Positions 11,495 to 22,052 are shown, numbered from the stretch's first letter. The stretch: 64,000 nt of DNA from Ochotona curzoniae (GCF_017591425.1 NW_024467120.1:2914001-2978000); one strand, 5' to 3'. The notes: a model not told the origin generated them from the letters alone. Numbers and translations are program-made.

Positions 11495-12896
11495 TCCTCA
11501 GGCTAGATACTCTTACTTTCCGTATTTCTGTTAATAGAGACGTAGGAGAAATTAGCTTGAAGAAGACAGGCAGGCAGCTTCTGGTGCTTTGCTTGTTCGT
11601 TTTACATTCCAAGGTTGACATGGACATTCCGCGTCACCCAGTTCTGCGCCTGCGTGCACGCGTAGAGGCCAGTCCGTGGACAGATCCCCTTTGTCTTGTC
11701 TGAGTTGGGCTCAGGCCCGGGCTCAGCACTGGACTGTCTCCTTGTGCTTCCACTTTTGCTTCTCTCTTTTAAATTCTCCAGGTGCTATAGAAGAGGAAAG
11801 ATGAGAAAGAAGGCAGTTTCCCAATTGGAGTAATCTGACTCCTCTCCCCATGACCCAGGGACCCTTTGCTGGCCAGCAGCTTCCTGAGCCACTGTGGCCC
11901 AAGACCCTCACTGCCCCCAGGTGAGGCGAAGGTCCCCTTGACCTTGTTTATGAGCCCCGGGTAAACCTCTGTTTATCTGCACCTGCCGAAGAACTGCGAT
12001 TGGAGCCAGGCAGTCAGTAAATCAGTCAGACTAAATAAACACCGGAGACAGACATGACCAAAGCTCCCCGGGTATCATTAAGTGTTTAAGCGAATTATAT
12101 GCCTGCCAGACGAATCTCGAGTTGGATGGCGGGACTCTCCAAGTTGGAGCATTTGGAATAAATCCAATGACCAGAATCACAGGGTATCAATGATGCATGA
12201 TGGTCAGTGGTCAATCTAAAAAGTTTCTGGCAGTGTCTAGAAGCCCATGAAGCATCAACATCTCCCCCAAAAGCATCAAAGCTGACCATGGCGATTCCAT
12301 TGCAAGGCCTCTTCTACAGAAACCTATTTAATCTGTCATGCTGGCTGCGCAGGCTAGGCAAGGACACCCACGTCCAAGGCCAGCTGGACACAAGTTCGCC
12401 CACTTCACGGCCATCAACCCGAATCACCAACTTCCTTCCACGTTTCCTCACTCAGACTCCGGCCCGTGACTGAGCTGAACTGGACAGCACACAGAATTCA
12501 TGAGCTCAAACTAACACGGGATGTTCTAGTTGCCTCTGCCTGTCTCTGAGGACCTCCAGCTCGGAAATAGACGCATCTGTGTTTGAGATACACCTGGCTG
12601 GCTGGGGGCAGGGCAAACACGGTACAAAATACACCTGCTCTCAAGGTTGCCTCAGACTATAATTTCCCCTGTTGCTCTACCCGTACTGAGCTTAGGGGTG
12701 ATGAAGGGGACAGCCACTTCTGCTTTATCTGGCAAGACCTCCGCATAGAAACAAGGCAGGTACCTGACCTGCTGATTCTAGCTGCTCAGGCTGGACCCTC
12801 CCACGTACGCCTGGTATTCGTGTTCTTGACTTTGGTACTGACCAGTGGCATCTAGGTGTGCCACTTTCGGCAGTCTGCCACCCATTAGCTTTCTTT
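11495..12896. other. Unique sequence, no feature seen
   Basis: About 1.4 kb of moderately GC-rich DNA without a recognised repeat, exon or RNA gene. Confidence 0.5.
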
Positions 12897-12912
12897 AAAA
12901 GCTAAAGAACTA

Positions 12913-13227
12913 GGGCCCGGCGGCGTGGGCTAGTGGCTAAAGTCCTCGCCTTGAACGCCCGGGGATCCCATATGGGCGCCGGTTCTAATCCTGGAAGCTC
13001 CATTTCCCATCCAGTTCCCTGCTGGTGGCCTGGGAAAGCAGTCCAGGATGGCCCAATGCTTTGGGACCCTGTACCCGTGTGGGAGACCCAGAAGAAGTTC
13101 CTGGATCCTGGCTTCAGGATAGGCTCAGCTCCGGCCGCCGCTTGGGGAGTGAACCATCGGATGGAAGATCTTCCTCTCTGTCTCTCCTCTCTGTATATCT
13201 GACTTTCCAATAAACAAACAAACAAAC
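12913..13227 (+). mobile_element. CSINE, young full-length copy with perfect TSD
   Basis: Begins GGGCCCGGCGGCGTGGGCTA and ends in a (CAAA)n tail. It is bounded by a perfect 16-bp target-site duplication, AAAAGCTAAAGAACTA at 12897-12912 and 13228-13243. This is the clearest recent LINE-mediated insertion in the window and fixes the true ends of the young subfamily. Confidence 0.97.
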
Positions 13228-13440
13228 AAAAGCTAAAGAACTAAATGGGTTAAAGAACTCATTTAGAAGAATCTAAAGGATTTTGAATGATGCTTTCTTT
13301 CCCTAGCCAAGGATCAGGCAAATGAGCCAGGGTAGGCCCACAGGCATCTGGGAATGCAAGACTGGTCTATCCTTTCTAATGGGGATACCCAGGTGAGACC
13401 AGACAGTAACACCTGCTGCTGAGAACATACACAGGGGCCT

Positions 13441-13573
13441 GCCCTGCGTGACCCTGCCCTGCGTAACCCCGCCCTGCATGACCCCGCCCTGCGTGACCCT
13501 GTCCTGCGTGACCCCGCCCTGCGTGACCCCGCCCTGCGTGACCCCGCCCTGCGTGACCCTGCCCTGCGTGATG
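13441..13573. repeat. 15-bp minisatellite
   Basis: Eight full copies and one partial copy of a unit close to GCCCTGCGTGACCCC. Because 15 is a multiple of three, both strands stay open (TPPCV on plus, GSRRA-like on minus). The resulting frames are artefacts of the unit length. Confidence 0.95.
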
Positions 13574-14351
13574 CTCCCCTTTTCTTCCTCTGGCTCTCCA
13601 TGCCTTCCTTACAGCCTTCCAGAGAATCTCCTTGCCATTAGGTAGTTGCAGTTGACTTTGCTGTTTGATCCGAAGAACTCTCTGGCACAGCTCTCCACTC
13701 CCTCTCTTGCTTTACCTGTCTCATAAACTTGGAAATGAGATCTCAAGGGATGACAGATCTTTTATTTCACTCCTAGCCAAAACCTCTTCCCAATACCCTA
13801 ACCCCAAGGTCAGACTAAGTGTTTAAAATACGATTACATTTCCTCCATTTGATTGCTAAGGGTTTCTTGGATGGGCAATGGAGTCAGGTCACAGTTTCCA
13901 GCTTCGCCCGAAAGAGTTTCTAATCAGCTAGCGGATTTTACTGTATTTGTCTGCAAAGTTTTGGATGATACCTGTGGAATCTGATGCGGGCTGAATTCCT
14001 GCCACTACGGACTGAAGAACTTCAGACTGAATAGGGTGGCGTTTCACCTCATTTCCCAACGAGGCCAAAGACAACAATCTTTACAAATGACCCGAATCCC
14101 ACACAGCACAAGTTTCATCAGCTTCTGTCCATAAGCATGTTGGCTGGGGATGTGCCATTTATTTAGTATCGACACATTACAAACCACATAACCTGTCCAC
14201 ACTGAAACTACTGTCAGTTGCCTAGAGTTCATGGGTGAAGTTTAAAATACTTCTTGGCTGGTCTCGCGGCAGGTACAAGCTGTGAATGTTGGAAAGCACA
14301 ATTGTCTTGATGAGTAGATCATACCTCCGTCTTCGATAACGGTAGTGCCTT
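13574..14351. other. Unique sequence, no feature seen
   Basis: No repeat or gene was recognised on either strand. Confidence 0.5.
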
Positions 14352-14530
14352 CTGACGGCATACTGTGTACTAGGCACTCTGCGTATCTTTATGTAACTCA
14401 ATTCATCTGGTCTTTACAATAGTCTGATGTATCATATCAGCTGTGCTTTGTAACCAAAGAATCAGAGAGATTACAAAACCAGAGGTAGTGCAGAGTGGGG
14501 TGAAGAGTCGAACTTAACCGACCTCTTTGT
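14352..14530 (+). mobile_element. MIR fragment
   Basis: CATACTGTGTACTAGGCACT, then ATCTTTATGTAACTCAATTC, AATCAGAGAGATTACAAAAC and AGAGTCGAACTTAACCGACC follow the MIR consensus order. Confidence 0.75.
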
Positions 14531-14920
14531 CTGCCGCTCCCAGAGGGAATGCACTGAAGTTCTGACACGGAAACACTGGCTCGAGCAGGAGGCTGCCAAT
14601 GGGACTAACGCTGTCTGTCTCTTGCCAAAACTAACTATGAAGTCTAACAAAGCTTCTTACACATTTCCACAATGGGAGAGTGCGATGGGGGAGGGAGATC
14701 AGGATAGGTGGTCTCCCCAGATAACTCCCTGTTGATGCCTCCTAGTTTTCATGCCGCTATTCCATCTCTTCCCACCAGAATCTGGGATGACCCAGTGACT
14801 TGGTTTTAACTTGAGGCTATTTCACAAGCTCAGAGACTGCCACCCCGAGACTGCCACATTGAGTAGAAGGTCAGAATAAGCTACATAAAAAGACTGAAGG
14901 GTGGGGGTGGGGGCAGGGAA
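14531..14920. other. Unique sequence, no feature seen
   Basis: Nothing was recognised except a short G-rich run (GGGTGGGGGTGGGGGCAGGG, near 14900) directly before the next SINE. Confidence 0.5.
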
Positions 14921-15250
14921 GGAGCCAGCATGGTGGTACAGTGTGCTAAGCCTCCACCTGCAGCGTTGCCGTCCCATGTCAGTGTTGGTTCGACTCCCAG
15001 CTGCTCTACTTCCCATCCAGCTCCCTGCTGGTGGCCTGGGAAGGCAACAGAGGCTGGTCCAAGTGCTTGGGACCTTGTACCCATGTGGGAGACCTAGAAG
15101 AAGCTGCTGGCTCCTTGGCTTTGGATTGGCTTAGCTCTGGCCTTTGTAAACATTTGGGGAGGAAAGCAGACCTTTCTCTCTGTCTCTTTTTCTCTGTAAC
15201 TCTGCCTTTCCAATTAAAAAATAGTTTAAAAAAAAAACAGTAAAAAAAAA
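14921..15250 (+). mobile_element. CSINE, intermediate age
   Basis: Head GGAGCCAGCATGGTGGTACA, then CCATCCAGCTCCCTGCTGGT, GGGAGACCTAGAAGAAGCTG, the pyrimidine tail and AATTAAAAAATAG with a long A-rich end. Full length. Confidence 0.92.
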
Positions 15251-15437
15251 AAGGAAAGAGAGAATAAGAAAAGTGGGGAGGAGAGAGAGGGAATGGGAAG
15301 GATGACAGGAGAGAGAGACGGCTCCAGCTGCCATCTGACTGCAGCCACACGGAAGGTCCCGAGGGAGCAGTGGACAGCTGAGCTCAGTCAGCTGTGGGCC
15401 ACGAGGGATGATCAAGAGGAGGTTGTTTTAAGCCATT

Positions 15438-15777
15438 TTGTTTTTTTTTTTTTAAAGATTTATTTTTATTATTTTTCTATTGGAAAGGCGGATATACAGA
15501 GAGGAAAGAGAGAGAGGAAGATCTTCCCTCCGATGATTCACTCCCCAAGTGAGCGCAACGGGCCGATACTATCCCGATCCGAAGCCAGGAGCCTCTTCCG
15601 GGTCTCCCACGCGGGTGCAGGTTCCCAAAGCTTTGGGCCGTCCTCGACTGCTTTCCCAGGCCACAGGCAGGGAGCTGGAAGGGAAGCGGGGCTGCCGGGA
15701 TTAGAACCGGCGCCCATATGGGATCCCGGGCGTGCAAGGTGAGGACCTTTAACCACTTGCGCCACCGCGCCGGGCCC
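15438..15777 (-). mobile_element. CSINE, young full-length copy
   Basis: Long poly(T), AAAGATTTATTTTTATTATT, GATGATTCACTCCCCAAGTG and a terminal CCACCGCGCCGGGCCC head. CATTTTG occurs on both sides (15434-15440, and again shortly after the head), so a diverged target-site duplication is likely. Confidence 0.93.
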
Positions 15778-16089
15778 GGGAAACTCATTTTGTTTTGGTA
15801 CAGTTTCTTTTGTTGTAATAGACATCTCCGGCAAGATGGGAGAGAGACCAACAGTTATTGAGATTCTCACCTCGTGACCTTGTACTGTTTTCTTTAGCTA
15901 GATCAAGGTTGAAAACGCTCAGTGTGATATGGTGCTACGTTTCCTATTCCATCCTGACCAGGGAAAGATTTCAACTTCCCGTTTAATAAGAATTCCCTTT
16001 TCTGTTCGTTGGCAGAACTACACCCTGGGGTTTCTTTCTCAGAATGGTTTACCTGCATGTGTGATGCAGAATTGCCTTAGAAACAGAAT
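15778..16089. other. Unique sequence, no feature seen
   Basis: About 300 bp between two young SINEs. No gene or repeat was recognised. Confidence 0.5.
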
Positions 16090-16295
16090 CTGGGGGCCCA
16101 GCGCGGTGGCGCAGTGGTTAAGGTCCTTGCCTTGCACGCCCGGGATCCCACATGGGAGCTGGTTCTAATCCCGGCGGCCGTTGCGCTCACTTGGGGAGTG
16201 AATCATCGGACAGAAGATCCTCCTCTCTGTCTCTCCTCTCTGTATATCCGCCTTTCCAATAAAAAAATAATAAAAATAAATCTTAAAAAAAAAAA
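16090..16295 (+). mobile_element. CSINE short form with TSD
   Basis: The head GGGCCCAGCGCGGTGGCGCA runs to TTCTAATCCCGGC and then joins GGCCGTTGCGCTCACTTGGG, skipping about 120 bp of the usual middle. The end is A-rich. An 11-bp duplication AGAAACAGAAT flanks it at 16079-16089 and 16296-16306. Confidence 0.92.
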
Positions 16296-16553
16296 AGAAA
16301 CAGAATTGAGAAACCCATAGCAAAAATAAAAGGACTTTCCTGAAGAGGTCAATTTAGGCTGAGGGAAAAGTGAGATGGGTACATGGGGAGTGAGTGGGAG
16401 TGACAAAAAACCCAGGAATGTGATGTTGCAGGGTAATTTGACACAAACATGGCAGCAACCTCGTTTCTTGGCTCACATGATAGAAGAATTTCCATGTGGA
16501 CAAACTAGTTTACAAAGTAAGATTTATTTAGGAAAGAAAGAAAGGCGGCCCCT

Positions 16554-16880
16554 GGGCCCTGCGCCATAGCCTAGTGGCTAAAGTCCTTGCCTTGCACGTG
16601 CCGGGATCCCATATGGATGTCAGTTCTAATCCTGGCAGCCCTGCTTCCCATCCACCTCCCTGCTTGTGGCCTGGGAAAGCAGTCGAGGACGGCCCAAAGC
16701 CTTGGGACCCTGCACCCGCGTGGGAGATACAGAAGAGCTCCTGGCACCTGGCTTTGGATTGGTGCAGCTCCAGCTGTTGCAGTCACTTGGGGAATGAATT
16801 GGCGGACGGAAGATCTTCCTCTCTGTCTCTCCTCCTCTCTGTATATCTGACTGTCCAACAAAAATAAATCCTAAAAAAAG
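16554..16880 (+). mobile_element. CSINE, young full-length copy
   Basis: Head GGGCCCTGCGCCATAGCCTA, the complete middle, TCTCTGTATATCTGACTGTC and a long A/G-rich tail. GAAAGAAAGG-like sequence on both sides makes the duplication hard to delimit. Confidence 0.93.
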
Positions 16881-17439
16881 AAAAAAGAAAAAGAAAGAGG
16901 TCTCCTGCCCTAGTGACAGGAGGGGCTCCAAGGTATGAAAGACTGCAGGAAATGGTGGAGATGGGGTTTTTTTATTCACCACCTCAGGAAGGGGGTTCAC
17001 GTGAGTCACCCCAAAGGCAGAAAGAAAAAAACTCGGTTGGGCAGCTTGCCCTGAAACAAAAGGTGAGACCTTCCTCCATCCTGAAGGTAAACTAAGACGC
17101 TACCCCTCTGACAGTGCTCACTGTGGGCCAGTCTCCTGGCTCCAAGTAACGGGGATTGATATGTTGATACTGTCCCCTGTTCCCTCACCAGAGGGAGAAC
17201 CTGTTCCAGGAAGTATGGGAATCCGGGAAGACCCTGTTTTTGCATTTTAAAGCTCACTTCAGAGGCCCTTACTGCCTGCTGTCCCTCCAATTCCTCACAC
17301 AGTGACCTTGGCTGTGAGAGGAGGAGTAGGAGAAAAGGGCAGGAGTAATTGCAACTGGTTATGGACTGAGTTCTTTTCCGTGGTGAGAAACTTGCATAAA
17401 TCAGAATTGCTATGGTGAGTGTTTGGGAACAGCAGGTAG
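16881..17439. other. Unique sequence, no feature seen
   Basis: The 154-codon minus-strand frame at 17006-17470 has no recognisable domain and overlaps a SINE head at its start. I treat it as chance. Confidence 0.45.
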
Positions 17440-18318
17440 TCACATCCTTTAACCCAGTGGCTGGGTTCAAGTCCCAGCTCTGCTTCTGATTCCAAATTCT
17501 TGCTGCTTCACTCTCTGGGCGGCAGCAGGTGGAGACCCCACTGCTGAGATCCCCTGCAGGTACCCAGCTGGGAGATGTGGGTGGCGGTCCTGCAGGGACC
17601 CAGCCGGGAGATGTGGGTGGCGGTCCTGCAGGTACCCAGCTGAGACCTGGGTGGAGGTCCTAGGGACCCAGCCGGGAGACAGGGTGGCGGTCCTGCAGGG
17701 ACCCAGCCGGGAGACTGGGTGGAGGTCCTGCAGGGACCCAGCCGGGAGACAGGGTGGCGGTCCTGCAGGGATCCAGCTGGGAGATGTGGGTGGCGGTCCT
17801 GCAGGGACCCAGCTGGGAGACTGGGTGGAGGTCCTGCAGGGACCCAGCCGGAAGATGTGGGTGGCGGTCCTGCAGGGACCCAGCCGGGAGATGTGAGTGG
17901 CGGTCCTGCAGGTACCCAGCTGAGACCTGGGTGGAGGTCCTAGGGACCCAGCCGGGAGACAGGGTGGCGGTCCTGCAGGGACCCAGCCGGGAGACTGGGT
18001 GGAGGTCCTGCAGGGACCCAGCCGGGAGACTGGGTGGAGGTCCTGCAGGGACCCAGCCGGGAGACAGGGTGGAGGTCCTAGGGACCCAGCCGGGAGACTG
18101 GGTGGAGGTCCTGCAGGGACCCAGCCGGGAGACTGGGTGGAGGTCCTGCAGGGACCCAGCCGGGAGACTGGGTGGAGGTCCTGCAGGTACCCAGCTGGGA
18201 GACCTGGGTGGAGGTCCTGCAGGGACCCAGCCGGGAGACTGGGTGGAGGTCCTGCGTCTGGCTTCAGCCTGGCCCAGCCCCTGCTATTGCAGGCATAGGG
18301 GTGTGAAAATGTAGGAAG
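17440..18318 (+). mobile_element. CSINE expanded by an internal minisatellite
   Basis: The proximal SINE part lies at 17440-17540 (CTGGGTTCAAGTCCCAGCTC, GGGCGGCAGCAGGTGGAGAC). The distal part lies at 18256-18318 (CTGGCTTCAGCCTGGCCCAG, TATTGCAGGCATAGGGG). The central segment between them has been amplified into the 35-bp array, so one SINE now spans almost 900 bp. Its tail appears to resume after an LTR at about 18800. Confidence 0.75.
17541..18255. repeat. 35-bp minisatellite born inside a CSINE
   Basis: About twenty copies of a unit that starts GGTCCTGCAGGGACCCAGCC and ends GGGAGACTGGGTGGA. Some units are a base or two longer or shorter. The unit matches the CSINE middle (CTGCxxGGTACCCACxTGGGAG, then ACCTGGATTGAGGTCCTGG in old copies). 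The 311-codon minus-strand frame and several plus-strand frames across it arise from the repetition. Confidence 0.93.
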
Positions 18319-18790
18319 TGACTGAACATCCCATCTTGGACCCTGCGCCATTTCCTCCTCCTCACAGCTCATGAAATGCGCAAAGGACCATCCATCCACC
18401 AATCAGATGTAACCCGGCATTTCACCTGAGAATTCCACCCTTAATCTCTCCCGGCCCCTCTCCAACCCCGCCCACTTAGCAATCATCCTTAGGCAATCAT
18501 CTGTGACAGTCTCAGGCACCAATCCCCTGGGGGCCTGCCCTCAATCCCTCCCAATCCCCGCCCTCGCACCTTGTGGACGCACCTGAGTGGCATAAAAAGG
18601 GCCCCCCAGGTACCTGCCTCCCTTGCTCCTCCTCTCCCACCACCTCTGTCCGTTCCTGCCCCACTGGAATAAACCTCCTAAAATACCTCTTTGCTTCGGG
18701 TGTTTTTCCACTCCAGGTAAAAGAACTAGGCTGTGAGAATCAGCTGTGTGTAACAACGCAAGAACTTTAAGAATTTTAAGTGCTTTTAAT
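18319..18790 (+). mobile_element. Solo LTR-like element (boundaries approximate)
   Basis: CCAAT boxes at 18399-18403, 18519-18523 and 18551-18555 are followed by a TATA-like ATAAAAAG at 18592-18599 and an AATAAA at 18668-18673, 75 bp downstream. That order and spacing fit the U3-R-U5 layout of a retroviral LTR. No viral gene is present beside it. It interrupts a CSINE, so it is younger than that SINE. The exact TG...CA ends and the target duplication could not be fixed, and a non-viral promoter relic is possible. Confidence 0.55.
18399..18673 (+). promoter_or_regulatory. LTR promoter and polyadenylation signals
   Basis: Three CCAAT pentamers, a short GC-box-like CCCCGCCC at 18556, a TATA-like box at 18592-18599 and a poly(A) signal at 18668-18673 lie in order on one strand. 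Present activity cannot be judged from sequence. Confidence 0.5.
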
Positions 18791-18890
18791 AATTAACAGA
18801 ACCAGACTGAGTTGAGGATCTCAATCTGTGGTTCTCTCTCTATCCTTCTTTCTCTCTCCCCCTCTCTCATTCATTTAAGAAAAAACACTG
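18791..18890 (+). mobile_element. CSINE tail resuming after the LTR
   Basis: GAACCAGACTGAGTTGAGGA, ATCTCAATCTGTGG and a CT-rich run ending CATTCATTTAAG look like the distal end of the SINE that started at 17440. Confidence 0.5.
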
Positions 18891-19532
18891 GAATTGCATT
18901 TCCAAGAGATTTATTTCCCCCCTGCAGAATCTGCACTTCCTTAACACTCACACTTTGCTGGGACTGCACGCCCAGACTAAGGCTTCAAGCAGGGACCTTT
19001 GTGAATCATCTTGTCATCCTGTTAGTGAGCTCCTGAGCCACCTGCTATCATCCTGGTCTACAGACTCAGAAATGGCCAGGGAAGGGTTAAGTAGCTAAGA
19101 TTCTTTTCCTAGGTAGTGCAGCGGACAGGTAATCCACACCAATGGACTCCACAGTCCGGGACTTGACCCTAACAGAGTCAGCTCCCTGACACTGTGGCTT
19201 CCCCTCACGGTGCCATCTGAGGGTAATTGTAGAATGCATCAGCTACATGCCATTTCGCTGTCACTGGAATTCCCGAGTGGGGTAAGAGTGTGGCTGGGGC
19301 GTGGCAGGAGGGTAGTGCATTTTCATTTCTGTGAATTGTATCTGTAATCTGGATATTTTAAACCCCGGAGGCAGTCTATGCTTATGATACATCTCACTCA
19401 TGTGTTGCACCTTGAGTTTTCTAACAGCTCCTAAAATCAGGTTTTTGTTTTTTAAATTGCATATACCAGTATCATATCGTGTAACTTCTTAAAGATCTCT
19501 GAAGGGTCTTTTTTGGCAAACATCTCTGTTAT
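18891..19532. other. Unique sequence, no feature seen
   Basis: No gene or repeat was recognised on either strand. Confidence 0.5.
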
Positions 19533-19547
19533 GAGTCATTGAGTTTT

Positions 19548-19879
19548 TTTTTTTTTAAAGATTTATTTTTATTATTTTTTCATTGGAAAGGCGGATATAC
19601 AGAGAGGAGAGACAGAGAGGAAGATCTTCCGTTCGATGATTCACTCCCCAAGTGAGCGCAACGGGCCGATACTATGCCATTCCAAAGCCAGGAGCCTCCT
19701 CCGGGTCTCCCATGTGGGTGCAGGGTCCCAAAGCTCTGGGCCGTCCTGGACTGCTTTCCCGGGCCACAGGCAGGGAGCTGGAAGGGAAGCGGGGCCGCCG
19801 GGATTAGAACTGGTGCCCATATGGGATCCCTGGCGTGCAAGGCGAGGACCTTAACCGCTTGCGCCACCGCGCCGGGCCC
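19548..19879 (-). mobile_element. CSINE, young full-length copy with perfect TSD
   Basis: Poly(T) tail, GAAGATCTTCCGTTCGATGA and a GCGCCGGGCCC head. A perfect 15-bp duplication GAGTCATTGAGTTTT lies at 19533-19547 and 19880-19894. Confidence 0.96.
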
Positions 19880-19894
19880 GAGTCATTGAGTTTT

Positions 19895-20604
19895 AAAGCA
19901 ACTCATTTGATGGAATCTACCAGGAAGATAACACTATATTGAAATGGCATCTTTCAACAATGAAAATTACTGCTTTTGTGGAGTTATATAAACCAGATTA
20001 AAAAAAAAAAAGATATTTCACCATGAAAGATTGGCTTCTGATTCTTCTCTCTTTCTGATACCGTCAGTTACTCACAAGCTTTTTTCCATTGGCGCTGGAG
20101 CTGTCTCCACTTCCACAGGGACAGAACTGCCCAGCACTCCCCAGGCATATGTGCGTCCTAACACAGGTAGCATTTGGAGGAAAAAAATATGAGAAGCAGA
20201 CGTTCAGGACAGTCATGACGAGGGAGATAGCCAGACCTGATTCCTGTGACAAAGAAACACATCACTGCACTTTCTCCTGCCACGATGCCTTCCCTATGGA
20301 AGAGACGAGCTTACTAAAGTTGAAATGGAGTTTTTTTAAAAAGGGTCACAGATCCAAATCTTGATGACACAGACACGCACACCTTGGCATGTCCTCCCAG
20401 CCACGCTGGCAGTGTCAGCTGCAGCGGTACAGAGACCTGGAGAGGGACAAATTCTGGTTTCCTAATTACAGATCCTGGAGAAACACTACGGCAAGAACTG
20501 GTCATCTGGGAATCGTTGGCCCTTACAGAGTCAGCTCTGCGGTTTTGGGCTCTGCCTGTAAGGTTTGCTGGCACGTGCCAGCGTTGGTAGAAGCAGAAGG
20601 GAAG
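19895..20604. other. Unique sequence, no feature seen
   Basis: Apart from an A-run near 20000, nothing was recognised. The 115-codon minus frame at 20314-20661 shows no known motif. Confidence 0.45.
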
Positions 20605-20915
20605 GGAAGGGTGTTTGCGTTTGCTCTGGTGTCTAAGCACACACAGCTGGGATCCTGGCATCCTTAGCCGGAGAACCTGGGTTCGAGTCCCAGGGCCACT
20701 CCTGACTGTACTTTCCTACCCATGCAGCTCCTGGGAGGTGGTGGCTCCAGGGAACGGGTCCCGGCTGTTCTTATGGGGGACCTGGATTGCATTCCTGACC
20801 TTTGACATGCCATTCTTAGCTGCTGCAGGCATTCGGGGGAGTGAACCAGGGTGTGGAAACCCTCTGTTTGAACTCCTCTCTGTCTCTCTTCCCCATCAAA
20901 TAAGATAAGAGAATG
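20605..20915 (+). mobile_element. CSINE, older CSINE2-like copy
   Basis: AACCTGGGTTCGAGTCCCAG, then the longer middle CAGCTCCTGGGAGGTGGTGG, GCTGCAGGCATTCGGGGGAG and an AAATAAGATAAGAG tail. The GGGAGGTGGTGG block marks a subfamily different from the young copies. Confidence 0.8.
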
Positions 20916-21146
20916 TTTTACAATGGAGGAGCAAGGCAGTACAAAGCACGCAGGGCAAGGAGGAGGTGTAGCTAATTTGTACATGAACCTTAGATCTATT
21001 GCTTGCTAGGCAAATGTTAGCAATGTCCTTGATGTCACTGGAGTTCTGTTTGCTGCCTGTGAAATGGAGGTCACAATTGGACTGTTGTTGAGGGTTCAGG
21101 TCATCCAGTGGATGGTCCTGGTACGATGATAAGAATTCACAGCTTG

Positions 21147-21470
21147 GGCCTGGTGTGGTAGCCTAGCAGCTACTCTTCCTCTTGCACATGCCGGGCTATC
21201 ATACAGGCACTGGTTCTAATCCCAACAACCCAGCTTCCCATCCAGCTCCCTGCTTGTGGTTTGGGAAAAACAGTCAAGGAGAGCCCAAAGCCTTGGGACC
21301 CTGCACCCACATGGGTAACCCAGAAGAGGCTCCTGGCCCCTGGCTTTGGATAGGCTCAGCTTCGGGCCACTTGTGGAGTGAACTAGCAAATGGAAGATCT
21401 TTCTTCTCTCTTTTTCTCCATAAATCTGCCTTTCTAATAAAAAGATACAAATCAGAAAAAAGTAAAGAAG
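21147..21470 (+). mobile_element. CSINE, intermediate copy
   Basis: Head GGGCCTGGTGTGGTAGCCTA, CCCATCCAGCTCCCTGCTTG, AACCCAGAAGAGGCTCCTGG and the pyrimidine tail with an A-rich end. It lies tail-to-tail with the next copy. Confidence 0.92.
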
Positions 21471-21489
21471 AAAGCGTGAATAGTAATAT

Positions 21490-21780
21490 TTTTTAAAAAA
21501 GATTTATTTATTTGAAAGTTAGATATACAGAGAGCGAGAGCATTTTCCATCTATTGATTTACTCCTTAAATGGCTTCAACAGCCAGAGCTGGGTCAATCC
21601 AAAGCCAGGAGCTTCTTCCAGGTCTCCCATGGGGGTGCAGGGGTTCAAGCACTTGGGCCAACCTCTGATGCTGTCCTAGGGGCATTGGCGGGGATCTGGA
21701 TTGGAAGTGGAGCAGCTGGGACTCAAACTGGCCAGCACTGCAGGTAGTGGCTTTTTCGGCTACGACACAGCAATATCCAG
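21490..21780 (-). mobile_element. CSINE, old copy
   Basis: AAAAAAGATTTATTTATTTG tail, CTTCTTCCAGGTCTCCCATG, GGAGCAGCTGGGACTCAAAC and a decayed head ACGACACAGCAATATCCAG. Confidence 0.88.
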
Positions 21781-21784
21781 CTTG

Positions 21785-21910
21785 AAGCTACTTGGAAGGC
21801 TGCTGTAAATATTAGTGAGCTGTCACTTTAAGTGCTTTGCACAATTATTCTGCACGACAACCAGACGCTCTGATTGTTATCATTACGACTGAGAAGTTAT
21901 CATGATGCAT
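21785..21910 (+). mobile_element. MIR fragment
   Basis: CACTTTAAGTGCTTTGCACA, ATTATTCTGCACGACAACCA and TTGTTATCATTACGACTGAG follow the MIR consensus order, although diverged. Confidence 0.55.
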
Positions 21911-22052
21911 AGAAAAAAATTCCCGTAAAAAGTCATGCTGCTCATGAAGCAGCTCACGGAGGCCTGTGGCATCCTTATACGCACAATGTCGGTGGCATTG
22001 GGTACCAGGCCACACCCTAAGGAGGACACTGCTTCCTCAGAAGGAAGAAATG

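Noticed and set aside
12913..13227. Functional tRNA genes at SINE heads
   Set aside because: The GGGCCCGGCG...TTCTAATCCC heads keep A- and B-box-like parts of a tRNA promoter but cannot fold as a full tRNA and are part of CSINEs.
13314..13645. GSRRA and TPPCV pentapeptide-repeat proteins
   Set aside because: The 15-bp minisatellite unit is a multiple of three, so both strands stay open by construction.
13441..18255. CRISPR-like arrays
   Set aside because: The tandem units are directly adjacent with no unique spacers, and the DNA is mammalian.
17467..18402. 311-codon minus-strand frame, the longest in the window
   Set aside because: It lies over the 35-bp minisatellite, and the peptide simply cycles through the three frames of the unit (GPCRTSTQSP, WVPAGPPPS, LPAGSLQDLHP). 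The plus strand is open in several frames as well.
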